Source: Mercenaria mercenaria (Eukaryota > Mollusca > Bivalvia > Venerida > Veneridae). From it: a DNA stretch of 64,000 nt. Made by a program: the position numbers and the translations under genes. The notes beneath the pieces were generated by a model. The model was not told the origin of the DNA. It was given only the letters and a program-made list of their open reading frames with translations, and did not search any database. This document shows, in pieces, positions 37,401 through 49,400 of this stretch (the stretch's first letter is position 1; each line of letters starts with the position of its first letter). The DNA is taken from NCBI RefSeq assembly GCF_021730395.1, contig NW_026463352.1, forward strand, positions 1 to 64,000, in the 5' to 3' direction.

Positions 37401-40400
37401 GAAACGAAACAACTTTTTTATGAAAAGATTTAAATAAGAGGTAATTTAACCGTAAACTTTAATGTCAGATACTGCCAATTGCTGCTAAATGACTCCGTAT
37501 CATCACAATTTGTAAAATATATTGTTAAAACTGGAGAAAAGTGTAATCGTATCCGGATATAATATTTTGGGTAAATATCGAGCTGTGTTATGAAATTTTA
37601 AGAAAAAAACTAAAAACAAACTGAAACTGGTAGACTATACTGTCAGTACATCAATCATTAGCCGACTCAGGCCCTTCAGGCCTTTGATTAATAAGTTAAA
37701 AAAACAAACAAACAGCAAACACCACAATTTGTATTTTTTTAACATAGGCTCACTAATTTTATTTCCCCATTTCTTTTAACTTCTATTTAATACCCATCAC
37801 GTATACCATTTTTCCAAAGATATTATCTAAAGTGATTAATGAGTAGTTTAAATCTTTCAATGCAAAATTACCCTACAAACCCCTCAGTAAAATGAATTCC
37901 CTTCATAAATTGTTCAACACATTTAAGCTTAAACTTGGCAGGTTTGTATTTGAAATTGAACCATTCCATTCTAAAATAGGAATATAATGTACAAATACTT
38001 ACAAATTTTTGTCTTGCTTTCTTTATGGCATCTGAACTTTCTAACTTCTCTTTTTCTTGTCGAAATTTCTTCAAATTTTCCTGACAACATAAGTAAACAA
38101 TATTAAACAAGAGCTGTCTCCATAGGATGACACATGCCCCCGATGGCACTTTGAATGAATAGTTATGGCCGATGTTAGAGTTTAGGACCTTTGACCTACT
38201 CACCTGGGTCTTGCGCGCGACATGTTGTCTTACTGTGGTTCACATTCATGCCCAATAATTTTAAAATCCATGCATGAATGACAAAGATATGGACCGGACA
38301 CGCCCATCAATGCACTATCATGAAATATGACCTTTAACGTCTAAGAGTGACCTTGACCTTTGAGCTACGGACCTGGGTCTTGCGCGCGAAACGTCGTCTT
38401 ACTGTGGTACACATTCATGCCAAGTTATTTGAAAATCCATCCATGGATGACAAAGATATGGACCGGACACGTATGCACTATCATGAAAAATGACCTTTAA
38501 CGTCTAAGTGTGACGTTGACCTTTGAGCTACGGACCTGCCTCTTGCGCGCGACATGTCGTCTTACTGTGGTACATATTCTTGCCAAGTAATTTGAAAATC
38601 CATCCATGGATGACAAAGATATGGACCGGACACGAATGCACTATCATGAAAAATGACCTTTAACGTCTAAGTGTGACGTTGACCTTTGAGCTACGGACCT
38701 GCCTCTTGCGCGCGACATGTCGTCTTACTGTGGTACATATTCTTGCCAAGTAATTTGAAAATCCATCCATGGATGACAAAGATATGGACCGGACACGAAT
38801 GCACTATCATGAACAAGAGCTGTCACAGGAGACAGCGTGCTCGACTATTTCGATGCTGGATAGTGAAACTGGGCACATCTGAGGAAACTAGAGCTGTCAC
38901 TGGAGTGTTTAATGACTCCAATTGTGGATGAAGATATTGCACAATAGCCTGAGTCTATGTCAAAAATATCAACTTAAAGTAATAAGAGAGGTAAAGATAA
39001 AATGTATCAAAACACTATATAAGTATATCCTAAGCAAAAAGGGGCATAATTCATTAAATATTGGTGCCAGAGTTATGCAGCTTGTGTCATATAGTGTGGG
39101 TGATGATGTTGAACAACTATTTTAAGTTTGAATCATATCCATGCAGTAATAACAGAGACAGAGTGAAAGTGCATCAAAACTTTAACCTAAAATTCTAAGT
39201 AAAAAGGGGGAATAATTAATGAAAAATTGGTGCCAGAGTTATGCACCTTGCGTCATATGGTGTGGGTGATGATGTTGAACAACTATTTTAAGTTTGAATC
39301 AAATCCATTCAGTAATAACAGAGACAGAGTGAAAGTGCATCAAAAATTTAACCTAAAATTCTAAGTAAAAAGGGGAAATAATTCATGAAAAATTGGTGCC
39401 AGAGTTATGCACTTGTGTCATATGATAAGGGTAATGATGATGAACAATTGTTTAAGTTTAAATCAGATCCATTCAGTAATAACAGAGATAGAGTGAAAGT
39501 GAATAAAACTTTAACCTGAAATTCTCAGTAAAAAGGGGAATAATTCATGAAAAATTGTGCCAGAGTTATGCATCTTGTGTCATATGATGTGGGTGATGAT
39601 GCTGAACAACTATTTTAAGTTTGAATCAAATCCATTCAGTAATAACAGAGGTAGAGTGAAAGTGCATCAAAACTTCAACCTGAAATTCTTAGTAAAAAGG
39701 GGGAATAATTCATGAAAAAATGGTGCCAGAGTTATACACCTTGTGTCATATGATGTGGGTGATGATGTTGAACAATTATTTTAAGTTTGAATCAAATCCA
39801 TTCAGTAATAACAGAGATAGAGTGAAAGTGCATCAAAACTTTAACCTGAAAATCTAAGTGAAAAGGGGGGATAATTCATGAAATATTGGTGCCAGAGTTA
39901 TGGCCCTTATGTCAGATGATGTGGATGATGATGAGGAATAAGTATTTCAAGTTTGAATCAAATCCATCAAGTAATTACAGAGATAAGTTGAAAAAAGAGA
40001 AAGTGCACCAAAACTTTAACCAAGGTGGGGACGCGGAAAGACGCCGACGCCGGGGCGAGTAGGATAGCTCTCCTTATACTTCGTATAGTCGAGCTAAAAA
40101 TGACCTTTAACGTCTAAGTGTGACCTTGACCTTTGAGCTATGGACCTGGGTCTTGCGCACGACAGGTCGTCTTACTGTGATACACATTCATGCCAAGTTA
40201 TTTGAAAATCCATCCATGGATGACAAAGATATGGACCGGACACGAAAATTGTGGACAGACTGACAGACCGACAGACGGTTCAAAAACTATATGCCTCCCT
40301 TCGGGGGCATAAAAAGAATGTTATGTTGACTTCTTTTCTCCCTGCCCACTCTTTTAAACACTTCTGTCCAACATTATTATTCTATATGAGATATAGCTCA

Positions 40401-43400
40401 CCCGCTTAGCTCAGTAGGTAGAGCGCTGGTCCACTAATTGCAGGGTCGCGAGTTCGGGGTGTATGTTCTCCGTGACTGTTTGATAAACAATATTTGTGTC
40501 TGAAATCATTAGTCATCCACCTCTGATTCATGTGGGGAAGTTGGCAGTTACTTGCGGAGAACAGGTTTGTTCTGGTACAGAAAGCAGGAACATTGGTTAC
40601 ATGTAGGTTACATGTAACTGCCCCCTGTTACATGACTGAAATACTGTTGAAAAATGGTGTTAAGCCCAAAACATACACACTATATGGGATATTTTTCTTT
40701 CTAATTTATAATTTACGAAGAAATATGTTACTTGCAGTGAACAAGTCATAAATAGCACACAATCTAGGAAAACTGAAATGGTCAGCAAACAACTTGAACA
40801 TAACTGTAATACTGTTAGAAAGAAAACTAACAAATCTGTCAGGCACAGCTAAAACACATTTTTCTGACTGAACCTGACATCTTCAAGACTGCAATAAAAC
40901 AAAGTGGGGATATAACCAATAAAAGAGGCATAAACTAGGAGCGTTTTGTTACAAAAAGTTAAAACACACGTCTCCGCCCTAGGTATACCTATAGCTGTGG
41001 TGGCCATATTGTGCAGCTAATCATGATTGTTGAAAAAAACAACAACATTTCAGCAAATTCTTATAACCAAATTCAAACAAACTTACATTTAAATGTTTGT
41101 CTTTTGAAAATCCTTCCTTAAGGTTTTCATATATATTCTCAAAGAAACCTTTCCGTCCATCAGAATAGCTTCTCACCTGAAAACATTGAGACATTCACAT
41201 AACAGAATTCAATGACAATAACAGCAGCACTTGTATATCACAATTTTAAATAAAAATGTACATCTTATCATTTTTGTAACTAGTCAAATTGCTAATAAAA
41301 TGCCGAACTTTCTAAAACAGCATTTCAAGCTTTTCTTGATGCACACAAAGTCTGGCTGGTAATTTCTGCCTAGATTATATAGAACAAAGGCCAAAGCAGT
41401 CTGACATTTTGAAGTCACCAATGGCAAGGTTGTAGTCAGGAAACGGTTTTCTTGCTAGAGTTTTATCACCTTACAGTGAGGAGCCAAAACATCCAGAGAC
41501 GTACAAGTTTCCAAGGACTTTAACAGTACATTTTTTTATACATGCTCTTAACAAGGTTGTAATTTACTTTTATAAAGCATATTTTTTTCATGTCAACAAA
41601 AATAATTCCCCCTATATGAATACAAAACTAGACCTACTTTGTTTCACAGACGATTAATAGCCAAGATGCTAACATAAGTCAGGTGGTCTGTTGGTTCTTT
41701 AAGATTGGGTAAAAAAAGAATGAAAAGATTATTCTATTAGAATTTTATATATAATACAAACCTATTTCGCACAATTCATCAAATACAAGAATTTATCACA
41801 TGTTTGACGTCGCAGGAGTGTAATAAAGCCATTAAATAAAAATGATAATACACTAGTGTAATAAAGCTTTGACGTCAATGTCGTTTATAGTATAGGAGAC
41901 GTTGGTCAAATTGACTTGTTTATATAGTAAAAGAAAGTAGAATTTTTGATGTTTCGACAGGAAAGGCTAACATGTGATAAAAGGAATATTACATTTGTGA
42001 CTTTCCACATTGAATTTATTAAACTTGTTGGAATTTTATTAAACTTGTTTAATAAATTCAATATGAAAAGACACTCATGTAATATCCTCTATATTTCTTT
42101 CTAGTGTAATTCTCAAACATATATAGATAAACTTACCTGACATGTAAAACTATCCTGGTGTCTCCATGGCTTACACACTACACAACTACTAGCCGCTGTC
42201 ACTTGCCTGTTATAAGAACATTCTCTGCAGAATATCTGGTATAAAATCTGTAAAAGTAATATACAAAATAAATTAACTTCATATGCAGAATTAATTTGGA
42301 CTTGTAGATTGAAGAATAATTGATAAACTCTTGATTCTAAAATTGTTTCCATGATATCACAAGGAAAAACAGTTGAAACTTATTTCAAATATCTTGCTTG
42401 GATTTTTCAAATTCTACTGACTACGCAATTGGACTAACTGGATTGTATAATGGGTTGCTTATGACATGTGTTTGTTTGCTAAATGGGTTTAATGCCATTT
42501 TTCAACAATATTTCAGTCACAGGGGTACATCACATAAAGGTTTTGGGGTAGTCTGGGGTATAGTAGGGGTTACTATACCCTAGACCACCCCAAAACCTTT
42601 ATGTGATGTACCCTGTGATTTCAGTCATATAACGGTAGGCAGTGTTCCTGGATTCTGTACCAGTACAATCTTCGCAAGTAACTGCCAACTTCCCCACATG
42701 AATTATCAGAGATGGAGGACGAATGATGAAAAACACATTTTTTTTTGTCAACGTCTTTTATCAATGGCAGTGGCTAGTGAACCGTCACCGGCGCAGCAGA
42801 CCCGAGGTCTAGTGCACCGTCACCGGTGCAGCAGATCTGAGGTCTAGTGCACCATTATTTTTGTTATATATAAAATATAGCCTTTATGTAAAGTTTAATC
42901 AACAGATATTTTCACCAGTAAAATGCAAGAACATAACTAAAAGAATGAAGTAAGATAAGCCTCGACTTACCTGTTAATTTACCGTTTTACCTTAAAGCGC
43001 TGATCTCCGTTCTTCGGCAACAGTGGTATCCATCATTTACTAAGCTATTTTCGAATGAATTTCATTGATCTGTTTTTTTTTTGTTTTTGTTTTTTGTTTA
43101 TTTTTTTTATTTTCATGAATACCGTATATCGTTATTTTTGTCAATTTATTTTATTCGAGTTGAATATATAAGAATAATTATTGTCTGCATTTGGATATAT
43201 AATTATGTATGTACATGTATATCAAAACTGAAATTCGACCTTAATTTCAGATTTATTATGTCAGTGACAATTGACAGTTCTACCTATTCCCCAGTCGATT
43301 CATAATGATGATACCGTCAATGGCATACCTTTAGGTAGATCATGCTTTTTTCGTGATCTTATTCTCCCAACAAGTATCATTATTTACAAACCTTAGTGAA

Positions 43401-46400
43401 AACAGACAATACATGTAACTAATCTTAAATGGACATAAATATACTAGCATGCTATTTATGAAAATTAAAAATTAATTATTTCTTTCAATGAAACTCATAA
43501 TGTCATAACTGAACGTTCTTCTTAAGAATAATTCCGCCATAATAAACTTTCTAAAAATGTAAATGGGAAACACCACTTGGCTTGGATAAACACTGAAATA
43601 AAAAAGTTGCTTAAACTAGAAATGTGTCCATGGGACACAGATGCCCCCACTACATGACATTAAAATGACAATTTTTTCCCAGGTCAGGGGCCAGAACTCC
43701 TACAATACTGAATGAATCCGGACGCGAAACCCCAGGTGCACAACTGCACATGCTGACCAACATTCCTGTAAACTTTGGTGATTCTAGGTCAAATACTTTT
43801 GGAGCTACGTGCGACACAACATTAAAATGACCAATTTTTTACTAAGTCAGGGGCCATAACTCCTACATGACTGGATGAATCCGGACGCGAAACCCCAGGT
43901 GCACAACTACACATGCTGACCAACATGCCTGTAAAGTTTTGTGACTCTAGGTCATATACTTTTGCAGCTAGGCATGACACAACATTAAAATGACCAATTT
44001 TTACAAAGTCAGGGGCCATAACTTCTACATGACTGAATGAATGCAAACGCGAAACCCCAGGTGCACAACTACACATGCTGACCAACATTCCTGTAAACTT
44101 TGGTGATTCTAGGTCAAATACTTTTGGAGCTATGCGCGACACAACATTAAAATGACCAATTTTTTAGTAAATCAGGGGCCATAACTCCTACATGACTGGA
44201 TGAATCTGGACGTGAAACCCCAGGTGCACAACTACACATGCTGACCAACATGCCTGTAAAGTTTTGTGACTCTAGGTCATATACTTTTGGAGCTAGGCAC
44301 GACACAACATTAAAATGACCAATTTTTTACTAAGTCAGGGGCCATAACTCCTACATGACTGGATGAATCCGGACGCGAAACCCCAGGTGCACAACTACAC
44401 ATGCTGACCAACATGCCTGTAAAGTTTTGTGACTCTAGGTCATATACTTTTGGAGCTAGGCACGACACAACATTAAAATGACCAATTTTTTACTAAGTCA
44501 GGGGCCATAACTCCTACATGACTGGATGAATCCGGACGCGAAACCCCAGGTGCACAACTACACATGCTGACCAACATTCCTGTAAAGTTTTGTGACTCTA
44601 CGTCAAATACTTTCAGAGCTACGCGCGACACAACATTTTCGGACGTACGGACGGACGGAAGGACGGACGGACGGACAAGAGCAAATCTATATGCCCCCCC
44701 CCCCAAAGTGGGGGCATAAAAAGGGATAGACTGTATGCCAAGTTCAAAAAGTCAAAAGGAAAGTACCTTGATAAACTTAAGAAACTGAAAGCACTTATAC
44801 AAAAGAAAACAAGAAAAGCCTACTGGAATTACATTAACAACATTGTATGTGATCCTACTGAACAAAAACATGGAACTACCAAAAAATTTTGGAGTTTCAT
44901 TAAAAGCCTTAAGAAAGACTCCTGTGGTGTTGCACCCCTTAGAGAAGATGGCATACTAAAGTCCAGTTCTCGTGATAAGGCAAATATATTAAACCATCAG
45001 TTTTCCTCTGTTTTTACCAAACCAGATGATTCTGTACTCCCAGACCTTGGAAACAGTCCTTACCCTGATATGAAAAATATTTCTGTTTCTGAAAATGGCG
45101 TCTCTAAACTACTTAAAGGACTAAATCCCCATAAAGCAGCTGGTCCAGATGCCATAAAACCTAGAATTCTAGAGTGTGCTGATGAATAGCACCAATTTTC
45201 ACTCTCATTTTCAATAAGTCCTTACAGTCCGGACTCGTACCATCTGATTGGAATCAGGCAAATGTCCCCCCCGTCTTTAACAAGAGCTGTCGGAGGAAAG
45301 CAACGCTCGACTATTCAACAGCCTTGTCGACTGAATGAATACGAAAGTCGAAAAAGGGGCATAATTTAAAAAAAAGCAAAATAGGGTTATGGAACCTGCA
45401 TAGTGCTTATCAGCTCATGACAGTGGACACGTGTGTGAAGTTTCAATCCATTCCCATTAGTGGGTACTGAGATACCAGCTTACATATAAGAATTTAACCC
45501 AAAACTCCTAAGTTTAAAAAGGGGCACAATTTTGTAAAATGCAAAGTTGAGTTATTGACCCTTTGCACTGCATGTCATATCATGACAGTGAACAAGTGTG
45601 TGAAGTTTCAATCCTTACCCATTAGTGGATACTGAGATACCAGCTTACATACAAAACCTTAACCAAAAAATTCTAAGTCGAAAAAAGGGGCATAATTTTG
45701 TAAAAAAGCAAAACAGAGTTATGGAACCTGCTTTGTGTATGTCAGATCATGACAGTGAACAAGTGTGTGAAGTTTCAATCCATTCCAATTAGTGAGTACT
45801 GAGATACCAGCTTACATACAAAACCTTAACCAAAAATGTCTAAGTCGAAAAAGGGGCATAATTTTGTAAAAAAGCAAAATAGAGTTATGGAACCTGTGCA
45901 ATGTAAGTCAGTTTATCACAGTGAATAAGTGTGTGAAGTTTCAATCCATTCCCACAAGTGGTTGCTGAGATACCAGCTTACATACAAAACCTTAACCAAA
46001 AATTTCTAAGTCAAAAAGGGGGCATAATTTTGTAAAAAAGCAAAATAGAGTTATGGAACCTGTGCAATGTAAGTCAGTTTATCACAGTGAATAAATGTGT
46101 GAAGTTTCAATCCATTCCCACAAGTGGTTGCTGAGATACCAGCTTACATACAAAAACTTAACCAAATCGGGACGCGGACGCCGACGCATGGGCGAGTCCA
46201 ACAGCTCTACTATTCTATGAATAGTCGAGCTAAAAAGGGGGAGAAGTTTAAACCTAGGTAGCAACTATAGGCCAGTGTCACTGACATGCATTGCATGCAA
46301 AATACTTGAACACATTGTAGTTAGACAGTAACACCCTTGATCATCTGGATGCAAATGATATTATAGTTGAGAATCAGCATGGCTTTCGAGCACGTAGATC

Positions 46401-49400
46401 ATGTGAGACCCAACTTGTGGGCTTTGTTCATGATCTTGTTAAGTCTGTAAAGGAAGGCCAGGTTGATGTCACTATAATGGATTTTAGTAAAGCTTTTGAT
46501 GTAGTAGACCATAGAAGACTCCTCCACAAGCTTAAATTTTATGGTATCAGAGGCAATGCTCATCACTGGATAAAAGCCTTTCTCAATAATAGAACGCAGA
46601 AAGTAGTTGTTGATGGTGCTATGTCGTCTGTAGCCACAGTTGATTCTGGTGTCCCCCAGGGTTCCGTTTTAGGGCCTCTTCTATTTCTTCTCTACATAAA
46701 CGACCTCCCTGCCAGTGTTCGTTCGGATGTGAAACTGTTTGCTGATGACTGTATCATCTATAGAGTAATACGCTCAGCTGTGGACTCACAGACCCTTCAA
46801 GCAGATCTGGACAGACTGGCAGGGTGGGAGAGGAAGTGGAGGATGGCCTTCAACGTAGACAAATGCCACATCATGCACATTACCCCACCTATATCTAAAC
46901 CAGTCATGACTGACTACTTTCTGCACAACCAACCCTTGTCTGAGGTCAAACAAGCTACCTATCTCGGTGTGGAACTTTCATCTAATCTCTCTTGGTCTCC
47001 ACACATTAGCAAAATAACAAACAAGGCCAGTCAAGATCTTGGGTTCTTAAAACGAAATCTACATTCTGCCAAACCTGAAACTAAAGCAGCAGCCTACAAA
47101 TCAATAGTCAGACCTTCCTTGGAATACTGTGCTACTGTTTGGGACCCTTATCAATTAAATGACAAGCAGAAATTAGAAAATGTACAAAAGAGGGCTGCTA
47201 GGTTTGATACCAACAGCTATTCAAAGTCGCCGGGTACTGTAACACAATTACTACAGCAATTACAACGGGAGTCCTTAGAGCACAGAAGACAGAACATCCG
47301 TCTTAGCCTCTTCCATAAAATACATTATGAGCTTGTTTACATAATACCTTTAAAATATATGGATCCACTATTAAGAACATCCAGACATCACCATCAACTA
47401 GCATATCATATACCACACTCATCAGTTGACTACATAAAGTACTCATTTTTCCCTAGGACAATAGTTGAATGGAACTCACTGCCGGTGCACTTAGTCAGTG
47501 CCGACTCAAACACTGTGTCGGGACTGACTGTGTTACCACACATCCCCTAGACAGTACATATATGCTTTTATCTTTTAACAGTACTAACTCTCTTGTTTCT
47601 TCACCATGTACATAGTAGATTATGCAATGTATAGGCTTTAAGGGCTTGAGTAGGTTTTTGCACTATTTTTTATTACATTGTCAATGTCCTCCTGGGTGGA
47701 TTGAGTAGCTTGGGAGGCTTGATAATCTTTCACTTTACTAACCCCCACGCATGGCCATTATAGTCCAAAAGGACTGCTTGCCATTATCAAAGAAGATGAT
47801 GATGATGATGAGACCATATCTGATAGCGGCACAATGTTTTTAATCGGTATATCGGTAAATTAAAAGGTAAGTCAAGGTTTATTTAAATTAGAATCATCTT
47901 ACTTCATTCTTCTAATAATGATCACACATATAACTGGTGACAATAAGTTATAATTATAATTCAAAGAAAAACTATATTTTATATATAACAAAAATGACGG
48001 TGCACTAGACCTCATGTCTGCTGCACCGGTGACGGTGCACTAGACCTCGGGTCTGCTGCACCGGTGACGGTTCACTAGCCACTGCCTTTATCAATTCATC
48101 ACCGAGAACATACGCACTGCCCGAGGATCAAACTCACAACCCCGCGATCCTTAGACCACTGCTCTCCCTACCGAGCTAAGTGGGCGTGCTGCTAATATGA
48201 CATGTGGCTTAGGCAATTATAGTAAGGGAGGGCAAATACATGCACAGCTTAAACAGGCTGGTAACATTGCCCGATCGGGCTTTCGACAATAAAACTAATA
48301 TTTCTTGAAAAATAATGAAGATATTTCTTTCAAACTTGGTTCATTTATTAAGCATTGCATATGATACAAATTAAAATAAAAATAACTCGGTTGCCTTCAG
48401 TTTTGGTAGAATTATTTCCCCTTTTCAGATTTTTACGATGCATAATTTTTGAAGTCCAAAAACATATGTTCTAATGCTAAGTTTAAAACAAAAAAGGGTT
48501 CAATGGCTTTCTTATGCTCTAAATTATTGCGCTAGTACATGAATGTATACATTTTACTGTGCTTTCACTTACAACACTGTAAAAAAATGTTAGTTGTAAA
48601 AAAATTGTTCATTACATCTGCACTAGAAACAAATTATTCACCCTAAATATATAGAATAAAGGTATTGGCGCACAAGTTTGGAGCAATAGAAAGCCATTGA
48701 ACCCTTTTCCGTTTAAACATTGCATTAAAAACTAATTTTTGGGGGGCTTCAAAAATTATGCATCATAAAAATCTGAAAAAGGGAAGTAATTCTAACAAAA
48801 CTGAAGGCAACAAAGTTATTTCTATCTTAACATGCATCATATGTTATGCTTGATAAATGGACCAAGTTTGAAAGAATTATCTTCATTATTTTTCAAGAAA
48901 TATTAGTTTTTATGTCGAAAGCCCGATCGGGCAATGTTACCAGCCTGTTAAAGCCTTTAAAAGGCATGCTCCCTGTATTGCGATAGTAGGCTGCATTTAC
49001 TTGATAGTATGTTAAAAAAAAAAAAAAAAAGGAATATCGACCTACCGAAAAAAATGTAAAATATCAATTGAAACAAACATGAACCTAATATGGACCAGCT
49101 GAGTCGACAGTGTCAGGACTCAGGGCGGAACTAGAAGGAAAAAAACAACTAAACTGCAAGTTTTGAGAATCGCAATTGTTATAATTATTCACACAGACGT
49201 GAATAGATCATCAAAACGTAAAAACCGTTGGAAACAAAACTTTCAATGATCTGCATAGCACAAGCGTGTCGTTACGCACGATTTGTGAACAGGGTGAAAC
49301 GTCCTTGAACATGCCAGTATGATGAAATAATCGCGAATTTCACGGTAAATACTGAATGGCATAAGACTGAATTACTGTATTACACTATGTTTAAATACTT

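Larger units (their letters stand above)
43490..47811 (+). mobile_element. Jockey/CR1-type LINE, 5'-incomplete, inside the TIR element
   Basis: Pieces of one ORF2 run in order. 43540-43615 reads INTEIKKLLK. 44720-45280 reads RDRLYAKFKKSKGKYLDK, then GLNPHKAAGPDAIKPRI. 46234-47550 covers NYRPVSLT, then the reverse transcriptase. There is no visible endonuclease domain. The 3' end is a GATGATGATGAT run at about 47795-47811. Two Helentron-like elements are inserted in it, at 43616 and 45281. It has an early stop after ECADE with a frame change near 45189, and more frame changes at 46250-46340. Confidence 0.88.
42766..48086. mobile_element. TIR element with 9-bp target duplication, carrying a LINE
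   Basis: The ends GGCAGTGGCTAGTGAACC and its perfect complement continue into a 35-bp direct subrepeat (GTCACCGGTGCAGCAGACCC ... TCTAGTGCACC) present twice at each end. Weaker inverted similarity reaches about 230 bp (to near 42985 and 47860). TTTATCAAT flanks both sides (42757-42765, 48087-48095). The 9-bp duplication suggests a Mutator-like non-autonomous element. No transposase; the interior is mostly a later LINE. Confidence 0.9.
42468..48187 (-). repeat. SINE S1 copy split by nested insertions
   Basis: The tail and body (42468-42765, minus a 98-bp hairpin element) and the tRNA head (48096-48187) are the two halves of one SINE. They correspond to the uninterrupted copy 22958-23226. Everything between 42766 and 48086 was inserted later. 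In TIMM44 intron 1. Confidence 0.88.

Noticed and set aside
37868-38203. A separate 111-codon gene at TIMM44 exon 4
   Set aside because: Only 38003-38080 is coding; the rest is intron read-through, shown by splice sites and the human alignment.
40399-40470. A tRNA gene at the A-box sequence TAGCTCAGTAGG
   Set aside because: The anticodon arm and B box do not fit a functional tRNA, and the sequence continues into a SINE body and tail.
43822-44706. Open frames of 77 and 106 codons with repeated MLVSMCSCAPGVSR
   Set aside because: They are translations of the 163-bp tandem units of a transposon; the repeat period explains the apparent protein repeat.
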